Below are positions 1-7,742 of a stretch of DNA of 12,247 bases, piece by piece. The notes under the pieces are model-generated. The model searched no databases, was not told the DNA's origin, and worked only from the letters and a program-made list of their open reading frames with translations. How positions within the stretch are numbered: position 1 is the stretch's first letter; each line of letters begins with the position of its first letter. Position numbers and translations under genes: made by a program. The stretch is from Saccoglossus kowalevskii. Lineage: Eukaryota > Hemichordata > Enteropneusta > Harrimaniidae. Location: positions 71,472-83,718 of the forward strand of contig NW_003143815.1 of assembly GCF_000003605.2 (NCBI RefSeq). The letters run 5' to 3'.

Positions 1-163
1 TGCACCGAATGCAGCGGTATTGAAAATCATTTTAATCTCATACAGAATTCTAAATAATAAAACAAAAGGAAATTGTAAAATAAAATATAACAATTCGCTT
101 TAGAAAAACAAATATGTATAATAATTAGAACGCACAATGATGTTACAATACCATTTCATATAT

Positions 164-169
164 TTTATT
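164..169 (-). other. Candidate polyadenylation signal (AATAAA), distal
   Basis: The plus strand reads TTTATT, which is AATAAA on the gene strand, about 490 bases beyond the sulfotransferase stop codon. The hexamer is common in AT-rich DNA, so position and orientation are the only support. It would be an alternative to the signal at 217-222. Confidence 0.3.
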
Positions 170-216
170 CTCAAAACAGGTTTCAGCCATTCACTAAATT
201 TATGTATATATTTATG

Positions 217-222
217 TTTATT
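217..222 (-). other. Candidate polyadenylation signal (AATAAA), proximal
   Basis: TTTATT on the plus strand gives AATAAA on the gene strand, about 440 bases after the TGA at 659-661. Of the two hexamers noticed in the correct orientation, this is the first reached by a transcript leaving the gene. It is a candidate only, because chance occurrence is likely at this base composition. Confidence 0.35.
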
Positions 223-658
223 ACTGTAAAATAAAAATTACCCAAAATAAAACACACTGTCCCGAATTTAACACCAGCTTTCAATGTGATATATACATAT
301 TATTATTGGAGCAGTATTCCATGGCATGGATTTATGACAACAACACACAATTTACAGCACAAGTGCTGGATTTTAGGAAATTAGTGACATTAGCAAACTT
401 GCATGCGGTTTGTGGGGGTATGGGATACAACCATTACAAAGTATCTATTTTAGAAAATAGTTTTTTAGAAACAATATGACAAATCGATAATAACAAAAAC
501 ATATTAAAATGCTGACTTTCTTGGCACAGGTACATCAACTTGAAAGAGACCTTGTTTTGACAAAGTTACATAATTGTCAGTACGATATGTAATCCATACG
601 CGAACAGCATTATGTGAACGTAATTTTCACAATACCGGCATGCTTAGCGCAATGACAT

Positions 659-1879
659 TCACAATGAGACGAGTTCCAACAGTGGAGTTGTTTCTAGAGG
701 TACAGAAATGTCTTTCAGTTCCTCTTCGGTTTTTGCTTCGATGTAACCAAGGGTTTCCATGACGTCACCGCAAACATTCTGCACCATATCAACCTCGCGA
801 AAACCCAGTTCGTGTCGCCAAGCTTGCGCAGTGCTTGCTGAGTTTCTTTTAGTATTCATAGTACCCTGGGCGTGAGTCGGTGCTTGTGCATGAGTATTAC
901 TTTCTATCCACCTCATGACGTCTTCACTCATTTCCATACTGAAAAAATCATACAGGTCGATAGCTTTGCGGGTGACATTTTTTGCGATGTCTTCATATCT
1001 CAGCAGGTGTACCCTGTTTCTCATCCATTCCAGATTATCTTGCACTGCGCGGATATTTGTCCTCAGCCATGCGCAGTAGGAGTTAACATTAGCTGGATGA
1101 AGATCGGCTAAGTCCATATCCTTAGCACCGACGAGATTAAGATCTGTCAAACTGCTTTTGCTTCTCGTCGGGAATTTAAAATGTTTTCTTGATGTCGCCA
1201 CTGCTCTGGGGTCCCGTACCAAAAATACGATCTCCAAATTTGAACAGGCCCGGTCCACAATATTTTGAAGTGTGGACACATCTTCTACTCGTATCGATTT
1301 GACTACCATATGGTCGTAGGATGCGCAGATAGAATTCATATCCGACGGTAGGATTTCGCTACATTTGTCATTCCTAGCTTGGCACGCTTTTTTCAATGCC
1401 ATGCTTTCAAAAATAGACAGGCGCCATCCATGGATATGATACGCATAGTACGTCATAAAGTCGCAGTTGACAAGGTTGTGTAATATTTCCACCGACATGG
1501 ACGTCCGATAGTTATCAGATATCGCTTCGTAGCGCACCATGTCTGGGATCACTCGCAACGGCTCGAATGAATAAAACACCGACGGGTTTCGATTGAAAAG
1601 TTCTCCAAGAAATGTTGATCCACTTCTGGCTTTTGCCACTATCAAAATACGCTTCCCTAGTTGATCATTTGGACACGGTTCCACGGAGTTAATCATCTTT
1701 CTGCCGCGAAAGTTTTCTATTCGCCACTCCAGCTCAGCTAAGCGACGCCGGACCGACGCGTTGTTATAGAGGCCGTATTCTGTTGAATCATCGGACGTTT
1801 TAGAGAAGAAGATCACACAGACGGCAACAATGACGCAAGTTATTAAAAACACAAACTGTTTTTTGAGCAAGTATTCCAT
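659..1879 (-). CDS. Carbohydrate 6-O-sulfotransferase, CHST1/CHST3-like, Golgi type II membrane protein
   Basis: Predicted to transfer sulfate from PAPS to the 6-O position of a Gal, GalNAc or GlcNAc residue on glycans in the Golgi lumen. The 406 residues are close to vertebrate CHST1 (about 411). Layout: short cytosolic tail MEYLLKK (1-7), one hydrophobic anchor (about 8-25), stem, then the catalytic domain. The 5'-phosphosulfate loop is ARSGSTF (84-90), followed by FYSFEPL (102-108), a family hallmark. The 3'-phosphate site is LVRDPRAVATSR (220-231), with Arg222 and Ser230 in the expected places. LLRYEDIA (292-299) and the C-terminal pattern with AWR (353-355), Cys370 and LGY (377-379) also match the family. 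N-glycosylation sequons occur at Asn40 and Asn301. The coding region is a single exon and appears intact. The Met at 1879 is preferred because it puts the anchor at the N-terminus and has A at -3 and G at +4; an in-frame Met at 2029 would add 50 residues and has a poor context. Acceptor sugar and exact orthology cannot be told from motifs. Confidence 0.93.
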   Translation of the reverse strand: MEYLLKKQFVFLITCVIVAVCVIFFSKTSDDSTEYGLYNNASVRRRLAELEWRIENFRGRKMINSVEPCPNDQLGKRILIVAKARSGSTFLGELFNRNPSVFYSFEPLRVIPDMVRYEAISDNYRTSMSVEILHNLVNCDFMTYYAYHIHGWRLSIFESMALKKACQARNDKCSEILPSDMNSICASYDHMVVKSIRVEDVSTLQNIVDRACSNLEIVFLVRDPRAVATSRKHFKFPTRSKSSLTDLNLVGAKDMDLADLHPANVNSYCAWLRTNIRAVQDNLEWMRNRVHLLRYEDIAKNVTRKAIDLYDFFSMEMSEDVMRWIESNTHAQAPTHAQGTMNTKRNSASTAQAWRHELGFREVDMVQNVCGDVMETLGYIEAKTEEELKDISVPLETTPLLELVSL

Positions 1880-1902
1880 ATTAGTGTGCAGAGATCTTCC
1901 AA

Positions 1903-1917
1903 TTAAACCATTGTCAT
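1903..1917 (-). other. Tiny upstream ORF in the presumed 5' leader
   Basis: On the minus strand, 38 bases before the preferred start, the leader reads ATG ACA ATG GTT TAA. Two AUGs in one frame are closed by the same stop, in a frame different from the main protein. If the leader is transcribed as suggested by the TATA-like box at 1981-1987, or by the alternative acceptor at 1948-1949, ribosomes would meet this ORF first, and it could reduce translation of the sulfotransferase. This is a reading of the sequence; use in vivo is inference. Confidence 0.35.
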
Positions 1918-1947
1918 GCGAAGGGAGTGATATTCGCTGGAGAGGCG

Positions 1948-1960
1948 CTGGGAAGAAGAC
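1948..1960 (-). promoter_or_regulatory. Possible 3' splice acceptor upstream of the coding exon
   Basis: The minus strand reads GTCTTCTTCCCAG, a pyrimidine run ending in CAG, about 70 bases before the preferred start codon. If used, the coding exon would begin at 1947, with an untranslated first exon further upstream. It competes with the TATA-box explanation for the 5' end. Either model removes the 50-residue N-terminal extension. Confidence 0.3.
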
Positions 1961-1980
1961 CAGTATGACAGCTTGCGATG

Positions 1981-1987
1981 CTTTATA
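1981..1987 (-). promoter_or_regulatory. TATA-like box of the sulfotransferase gene
   Basis: TATAAAG on the minus strand lies about 100 bases upstream of the start codon at 1879. A start site about 30 bases downstream would give a leader of about 70-80 bases that contains the upstream ORF but not the alternative Met at 2029. An E-box (CACGTG, 2006-2011) lies just upstream. TATA matches are frequent in AT-rich DNA, so this rests on spacing. Confidence 0.35.
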
Positions 1988-2029
1988 AATAACCATGTTC
2001 GGAACCACGTGTGACATCTGTCGTGGCAT

Positions 2030-3143
2030 TGAAATAACAATGTCACGTCTAAAACTGAAAAGAATTAAACAAATATAATAATACGTTGTTGCGTAATGCA
2101 GTATTCAGCTGAAACAAATATTAATTTTAAAGCAACACTTTGTGAATAATAATCGCTTATGTCATTTTATGATCGCCCGTATAACACAATGCACAGGCTT
2201 AACAAACGTTTCCATAACAAAATATATAATTAACAATTTCATTTTCTATGACGTCAAATTCTGAATTCGATATTCTTTTACATCTGTCGAGTGACTGATC
2301 GATAACATTACTTGATGGTGACGTTTTGCAAGGTATATTTACGTATGATCTATCATGGGTGTGGTATGTCAACACAGTCCGTGAATCGCATATCACAGAA
2401 TGCGTTGTACTGTAACAGTTGTACAGTTGCGTTCGATTACCATGTAATAAACAAACAGTGCGTTTTACACGCGTTGTATACGTCGTGTGGAATCCATATC
2501 AAACATGGCGCACATACTTAGCGGGAAATACACGACCTACATGACCTACATGATATAGACTTCTTTAGCATGAAAAAATAAGTCCTACTATAAATCTTTT
2601 CCAGAATATGCATGTGTGAAATTGAAATTAAACATATTTATTTAAAATTTCGACCAAGGTAATAGCCTCTCCCCACAAATAAAAAAACATAAAGTAACCA
2701 TGACAACTGACGACATTAAATACATATACAGATAGGTTAATACAATTACCTACGGTATGTTATGTTAACTATAAATTTAAAATTGATAGAAGTTGCAAGT
2801 GCTATTATGTGCACCTGTTAGAATCTAATTCTTAAAATTAGTTGTAAAAGAAGGTACACTAAACGTCGTCATTTACGACATTGAAAGGTTATTACACTCT
2901 CGTGCTGTTTTGTTTTGCAATAGGTGATTTCAGTACACGTCCTACATGGTTCAGTTTGTATGAGTGATTAGATTTAGCTTTATTATATATATTTGAGTAC
3001 AAGAAATGCTCACTTGTGAAGGCGACGTTTCTTTGAAATATTTTATTAACACATAGTGTGTCAGTTTTCTTTTCTACTATCGTTTTAACTTAACCAATTT
3101 AAATTACCAAGTTATTTTAAAAACATTTTTTTGTGTGATTTGC
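2030..3143. other. AT-rich upstream flank, no gene recognised
   Basis: This is the region upstream of the sulfotransferase. Short open frames here (for example 2199-2396 minus and 2312-2521 plus) lack recognisable motifs and are of chance length. One perfect CRE palindrome is listed separately. A short tandem duplication of GACCTACAT occurs near 2533-2551. I see no RNA gene or mobile element. Confidence 0.5.
2249..2256. promoter_or_regulatory. Perfect CRE palindrome TGACGTCA
   Basis: The full 8-bp CREB/ATF site TGACGTCA lies about 370 bases upstream of the sulfotransferase start, within promoter-proximal range. A second exact copy at 760-767 is inside the coding sequence and is presumably incidental, which shows that the motif alone is weak evidence. 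Confidence 0.25.
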
Positions 3144-3233
3144 AGAGCAGCTTGGATTTGTACCTTTTCGAGTATCAATAAGGATTCCATTTTGTATTGG
3201 CAAAATAAAGTTTTGAACGAACTAAACTGAACT
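3144..3233 (+). mobile_element. Possible 3' end of a truncated non-LTR retrotransposon
   Basis: The plus strand carries AATAAA (3204-3209) followed at once by a degenerate five-base tandem tail (3215-3233, roughly GAAC-GAACT-AAACT-GAACT). A polyadenylation signal running into a short microsatellite tail is typical of the 3' ends of several LINE clades, which are usually 5'-truncated. The left border is arbitrary and no reverse transcriptase remains. It could instead be the last exon of a plus-strand transcript, because a pyrimidine-rich stretch ending in TTTGCAG (about 3127-3146) precedes it. Confidence 0.3.
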
Positions 3234-3611
3234 AGCGTTGTAATTTAGTTTTTAGGCGTTGATGGCGCACTTCATCGAATGCCTTTGTAGAATCCAATAC
3301 AATTTCATCTAGAATTGTTCACCATTCATAGATCGTACTTAATAATTTAGTTTCACAAGATAGACATCTTTTCAAACCGTACTGCTGATCACTAAATATG
3401 TTATTTTGAAAATTTAAAGAGACATGAATGAATAAATTGAGTATATTTGAGAATGTTGAAATAATTGTTTTGCTATTACTTCTTAATGATTTCTTGAGAT
3501 ATGTTACGAGATAAGAACACCCCTGTATTTAATGTCATGGGCGTATAATGTGTAGCCTTCTTGTAATAGAATGTTATAGAATGAATAATACTTTGCTGTC
3601 AAAACAAGGGT
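3234..3611. other. AT-rich spacer, nothing recognised
   Basis: There is no convincing coding frame, RNA or repeat. A 97-codon minus-strand open frame (3504-3797) is largely the translation of AT-rich sequence and the ATT microsatellite, with a run of asparagines, and has no family features. Confidence 0.5.
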
Positions 3612-3646
3612 TTTATTATTCTTATTATTATTATTATTATTATTAT
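3612..3646. repeat. (ATT)n microsatellite
   Basis: A run of TTA units with one TTC-type interruption near 3620, about 11 units in all. It is a simple trinucleotide repeat of a kind common in AT-rich animal genomes and probably length-variable. Confidence 0.85.
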
Positions 3647-4385
3647 GTATTATTTTTATGAAGATGAAATATGAAGCAAAATTGTTTAAAAATGGCCAAA
3701 ACTGCAGTGTTTGACTTTGGTCGTGATTGGTCCTGACGATTTTTACACTGCTTTCCCTTTTTTTAAAATTCGCCGCCAGCGCGGGGATATTTGTCATGTG
3801 ATTTTTGAAAATTTATGACTATAGAGGACTACCGGGAATATCGAGTAATACATTTAATTTCGATTGATCTATTTCACGATGTATGACTAGCATGCATATC
3901 AATCGTTTTGAACGAGAACTCACTGTGCATAACAATGCAGCCTTGCGAACAGAAAGAAGTTGTTATTATTTTAATCTTGTTATCACGACTACACTAAACA
4001 GAATTCAAATGCGATGAAATCATTTGATATAATGATGCCAACTAAATACAATGAGATTAGCATTACGATTCGGATTGTTTTACATACCGAGGCTTTTAAC
4101 ATATATTCATATTTTATTATTCGTCGCTAACGGCTACCGATGCTCTTCAGTTACAAGTGGCGGTCACGTGTCTTTCACCACTATTATTATAATATAATTT
4201 CAGCGCATTTAGTTTGACGCCAGCTGATACATTGCCCATTGTTGTGTTATTTTAGTTATATTGTTAAACATTTAAACATTAATCCAATGGCATGACGTAT
4301 TACTCCCTGCCCTTGCCGATCTTGCTGTTCATTTATTTTGTGAGACTAAATGACACCGGAAGTGCAGATTATAGGTATCCAAATA
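3647..4385. other. AT-rich non-coding stretch
   Basis: No gene or RNA recognised. A small GC-richer spot near 3768-3787 (CGCCGCCAGCGCGGG) stands out but is too short to interpret. Confidence 0.5.
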
Positions 4386-4435
4386 TTAACCCTTACCGCC
4401 TGTCAGAGAATTGAATGACCTGGTAGTAAGGGTAA
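4386..4435. repeat. Short TTAA-bounded inverted repeat (hairpin)
   Basis: The left arm TTAACCCTTAC (4386-4396) is matched by the right arm GTAAGGGTAA (4426-4435), whose complement is TTACCCTTAC. They enclose about 30 bases. TTAACCCTT-type ends resemble those of some TTAA-targeting (piggyBac-like) transposons, so this could be a minimal fold-back remnant. The stem is short and could also be chance. Confidence 0.3.
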
Positions 4436-4843
4436 CCTAGATACGACTATATGCGACACAAGCTATATCTATGACGTTGCGTATTATTAATAGTAACAAA
4501 TTAATCGCGCTAGACTTATGTACGAGCAAGTATTTTAACATGATAAGGCATTGGCAGGTACAAGTTAAGTTGAAATATGAGCTCAATTTATATGAAATGT
4601 AACACATTTTTATAGTAAACATTTTATCTTATACACGGCGCTAGTAGCATGCTTTAAATACCTGCTACTTTAATTGTTAACGATTTTCCCGCAAATCTAT
4701 TTTTTCATCTCGTTTGAATACAGTGTCCTAAAGAGGGGTACACTCTATTTACAAATTACCTGCCCCTCACCCCAGTTCTCATAAACGACGGCAAATCATA
4801 CGGCGAGTGTCAGAGATTGTCCTGAAAACAATATCAGACTTAA
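4436..4843. other. AT-rich non-coding stretch
   Basis: No coding frame with recognisable features. The 61-codon minus-strand open frame at 4437-4622 is hydrophobic and of chance length. The last four bases (4840-4843) are the TTAA that borders the element on the right. Confidence 0.5.
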
Positions 4844-5349
4844 CGTAGAAGCCTACTCATCAATTAAAAAAAACAGAATTTATTCATTTTGCAATAAACT
4901 GTACTCAAAGGCTATACAAACGTTGGGGGTCACCAGCCTTTTTATTAGAAATTGATGGTTGTATTTTAGTCGCCATTTTGACACTATTATAACACTTTTA
5001 TCATGTGTTCCCATGCTATTATGCAATATCTCAAAATCTAGCCTGGTGACATAGGCTGAAAAAAAATCATATATTGTTAATGATGGAGTACCTTTTGTTG
5101 TTCTGAATTATTAAACAAATCTGGGTTTTAAAAAGTTTCAAAAAATGCAATTTTTCTTAAACATTATGTTTTTTTTTAATTTTTAAGAAATATTGGGACA
5201 CGTTTTTCAAAAATCATAACTGTAACAGACAATAATGCTATTTCATTTTACCATGAGACATTAGCTTCATGATTGGACATAATAATCTAATGAACATTGT
5301 CATGCGATTTATGACCAATTTTGTCAAAAATTATCACTAGGCTTCTACC
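4844..5349. mobile_element. Putative 506-bp MITE with TTAA flanks
   Basis: The ends form an inverted repeat. The left end reads CGTAGAAGCCTACT and the complement of the right end reads GGTAGAAGCCTAGT, with 11 identical bases in a row (left 4845-4855, right 5338-5348) and patchy similarity for about 10 more. TTAA lies directly outside both ends (4840-4843 and 5350-5353), as expected for a target duplication of a piggyBac-type transposon. No transposase frame is present, so it would be non-autonomous. Internally, GTCACCAG (4929-4936) is complementary to CTGGTGAC (5043-5050), giving a possible hairpin. The interior is AT-rich with several T and A runs. The family is unknown; TTAA is a frequent tetramer here, so copy-number evidence is missing. 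Confidence 0.55.
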
Positions 5350-5353
5350 TTAA

Positions 5354-5784
5354 TGGCGTAGAGTCTTTTAGTACGGATGCACATTGAAATAAACCGATCA
5401 AATTCAACAGTACTCACGGATGTTCAGTATTCATGATCAGCGTAGACGTTCACGCGTTACTGGTCAGCTGCCAAACCTCCCTGTAAACACAACGTAATGG
5501 CAGTATTCATGATGTTCACACTGTCTATATTCACACTAGATCCACGTGGAAATAATAACAGTACCACAGATTCGGACTGACATATCGATCGTTCTTCTGC
5601 GAATAATGGCAGAACATACATACAGTATTAATACTAACAGCACTTATTTGAATTGACACGACAATTTGCTGCTACCAACGAAACGCACCGCCACCAGCTG
5701 TGTCAGGTGAGAGATTGTAATCTGTTTGCATCTATCGAACCAACACAATTACAATTAACTATTTCGTGCTTTACACACATTGTC
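5354..5784. other. Non-coding stretch, moderate composition
   Basis: No gene recognised. A 13-base direct repeat CAGTATTCATGAT occurs at 5425-5437 and 5501-5513. An 85-codon plus-strand open frame (5653-5910) contains CAGGTGAG (5705-5712), a good splice-donor match, but nothing else supports an exon. Confidence 0.4.
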
Positions 5785-5802
5785 TATTTATTTATTTATT
5801 TA
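5785..5802. repeat. Short (ATTT)n tract
   Basis: About four units of TATT. It is the same class of simple repeat as the long array at 6073-6197, in the opposite orientation. Confidence 0.6.
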
Positions 5803-5960
5803 CTATTTTTTTTGTCGACGAGAGACAGTATCACGGAATATATTTTAACAATCTATGATATATTACTGTATCACATTATATTCTGCTGGATGGTCTATAC
5901 ATGGTCGTGACGCGACAGATTGTGTACCGTATATGTGACGGTTCTCTAAGTGTGTGGAGG

Positions 5961-5974
5961 GTTGTTATGGTAAC
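5961..5974. promoter_or_regulatory. X-box (RFX factor) motif match
   Basis: GTTGTTATGGTAAC satisfies all 14 positions of the RFX X-box pattern RYYNYYATRRNRAC, and its two half-sites are nearly symmetric around AT. In animals, X-boxes near start sites mark many cilium genes. No ciliary gene is visible nearby, so it may belong to an unannotated promoter or be fortuitous; the degenerate pattern is expected by chance about once in a few tens of kilobases. Confidence 0.35.
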
Positions 5975-6072
5975 CTATGTACACATGTTCGCTATCTCGT
6001 ATGCAGAACAAAGAAAGGAATGGTGAAACAATTGAACAAACAAACAAAAGAAGGAAAGAGTTGAAATAAATG

Positions 6073-6197
<125 letters not shown>

Positions 6198-6719
6198 CTT
6201 AAATTGTCAATATACAAATACACTATAACTAATAAGCATACTATTATTATTTATATGATCATATCATAGCTAAACCTGTACAACAAATTTTAATAAAATA
6301 TTCAAATTTACGTGGAAGCGATTCTCGAGAGTCAATCAGATTGTGGGTGTTAATAAATGAAAATATAATAACATACCAGAGATTTCAATTGTGGATTGAT
6401 GAATCACTTCTACGTCACTGAGGGGTTACTTCGCATTCAAACCACTAGAAGCAAACAAAAGATGGCAGGCGGGATTTTAAAACACAAATATCAAGAAAGG
6501 ATAACAAATTTATCGACACGGCAGCCGTAGTATATCTATTGGACGGTCATCAAAATTGTTTATCAATGTCAAAATGTACAAAGGAAGAATCAAAAACTTC
6601 AAAAAATTACTTGTCAAACAAAACGATAGTTAACTAATATATAGTCATGAAGGTAGTTCAGCAAGTTAGAAATCCAGGATACAGTAATTTCAAACGGAAA
6701 ACACAGTTTTGTGAACTCT
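6198..6719. other. AT-rich non-coding stretch
   Basis: A short ATT run occurs at about 6239-6251. I see no coding frame, RNA or clear repeat. The right edge is marked by a jump in GC content near 6720. Confidence 0.5.
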
Positions 6720-7311
6720 TGTTATATCACGGGTAAAATCTTCTCTCTGGGTTCTCCACACTTGCCAGGGGGGAATCTCGTCTCGTCTCTATATCTCGTC
6801 CCCTCGAGGTGCGGGATCGGGAAAGTCACTTATACTTTACAGTCAAATAAGACACACACAGCGAAATACGTTTCAACTCTCGTCTTAGTCGGTCAATCGA
6901 GCACTCTATAAGACACAGCGCCCTGGGGAAAAGTCCCCAAGACTATCACAAGGCTGACCCAAGACTCTTTTAGACTGCGTCAAGGCTCGCCCCAAATCTG
7001 TCCAGGACTGCGTCTATCGTGGAGTACTTGCCAAGACCAACTCAAACTCTCTTTATTCATTTTCAAAACTCTAACCAATTACAAAACAGTAAAAAGACTC
7101 TAGGGCGTAACCTTCAATCATAAAGCCAATCACACTATGTACTGAATACATCATATCTTTTGATTAATCGTTCACTACATTAATAACTACGGATACCAAC
7201 TGTCAGAATGAGTAGTCAGAATAGCGACGGTTATCTCGTAATTAGTTCCAAATCACTGAGCCAAGTTCCGTCCAAAACTTCAAATAGGCCTAAACGATGA
7301 CAGACATAACA
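6720..7311 (-). mobile_element. Possible solo LTR of an LTR retrotransposon
   Basis: The block starts TGTTATATC (6720-6728) and ends GACATAACA (7303-7311). The ends are inverted with 8 of 9 bases matching and give the TG...CA termini of LTRs. On the minus strand, GATTGGC and AATTGGTTAG boxes precede AATAAAG (on the plus strand CTTTATT, 7050-7056), followed by the GC-richer part (about 50 percent GC over 6721-7020, clearly above the surroundings), the order expected for U3, R and U5. No identical 4-6 base target duplication flanks it (ACTCT versus CAGCA), and no primer-binding site or pol gene is present. It could therefore be an old solo LTR, part of another repeat, or a transcribed region with its own structure. 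Confidence 0.35.
6793..6817 (+). other. Imperfect RNA hairpin candidate in the GC-richer block
   Basis: ATCTCGT pairs with GTGCGGGAT through a seven-pair stem that includes G-U wobbles, then a mismatch and two more C-G pairs around a CCTCGAGG palindrome. The wobbles favour a plus-strand transcript. A second hairpin, TGGGGA with TCCCCA around an AAAG loop, lies at 6924-6939. No known RNA family was recognised. Confidence 0.25.
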
Positions 7312-7727
7312 CAGCAATTCGCTAATAATCAGCTAATTAAGTCGGTCAACAGATACGCAAAAACAAATTCATGACAGTTACAACAGAGCAGATTTATAAC
7401 GAGCATTTGAAGAATGTAAAATATAAGAACTTTGCAAGAAGCAATGCTCTCCATGAAAGTGGAGTAAATACCAACATTTCAGACCAATTTGCTCATTGGT
7501 TATGAAAAACATGACATCTTCTTTTACAATTGGCCGAAAACAAAATTACAAATTTTCACTTAATTTACCGAACTGGAACAAGCCAACTTTTATCCAATAG
7601 AAGACATGTTTTAAGAATATCAAGATGCATTCTTGGTAAATAAAAATTGCAAAATTCATGTGACCCAACTTGATAACATGATACATATAATGCGATGATG
7701 ACGGATTTCGTTGATGAGAATTCTTTG
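7312..7727. other. AT-rich non-coding stretch
   Basis: No gene recognised. Open frames of 61 and 98 codons on the minus strand (7546-7731, 7565-7861) overlap in different frames and contain no domain signature. Confidence 0.45.
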
Positions 7728-7742
7728 TCACTAGGTGGCGCT
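7728..7742 (+). promoter_or_regulatory. CTCF-type insulator motif
   Basis: TCACTAGGTGGCGCT matches the bilaterian CTCF core CCACTAGGTGGCGCT at 14 of 15 positions, and the AGGTGGCGC part is also shared with the fly CTCF motif. It lies in AT-rich non-coding DNA where a GC-rich 11-base core is unlikely by chance. It sits between the sulfotransferase region and the satellite, where a boundary element would make sense. Binding is inferred from the motif only. Confidence 0.45.

Larger units (their letters stand above)
1..658 (-). other. Presumed 3' UTR and downstream flank of the sulfotransferase gene
   Basis: AT-rich sequence with no coding frame of note. Read on the minus strand it follows the TGA stop of the sulfotransferase, so the part nearest 658 is probably 3' UTR. 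Two AATAAA hexamers on that strand (listed separately) lie about 440-500 bases past the stop, a plausible 3' UTR length. No repeat or RNA gene was recognised here. Confidence 0.45.

Noticed and set aside
872-1111. 79-codon plus-strand frame
   Set aside because: It is antisense to the sulfotransferase catalytic domain and has no features of its own.
1880-2029. Fifty-residue N-terminal extension of the sulfotransferase
   Set aside because: The upstream Met has a weak context, lies upstream of a TATA-like box and a splice acceptor, and would bury the signal anchor typical of this family.
3504-3797. 97-codon minus-strand frame with an Asn run
   Set aside because: The Asn run is the ATT microsatellite; the rest has no motif and is of chance length in AT-rich DNA.
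5425-5513. 13-base direct repeat CAGTATTCATGAT, 76 bp apart
   Set aside because: There are only two copies with unrelated flanks; I found no element ends associated with it.
5653-5910. Possible exon with a CAGGTGAG donor at 5705-5712
   Set aside because: There is no matching acceptor, no recognisable peptide and the frame continues into a TATT tract; one donor-like match is not enough.
6711-6911. 66-codon plus-strand frame in the GC-richer block
   Set aside because: The block is better explained as a repeat or LTR; the peptide resembles no family I know.
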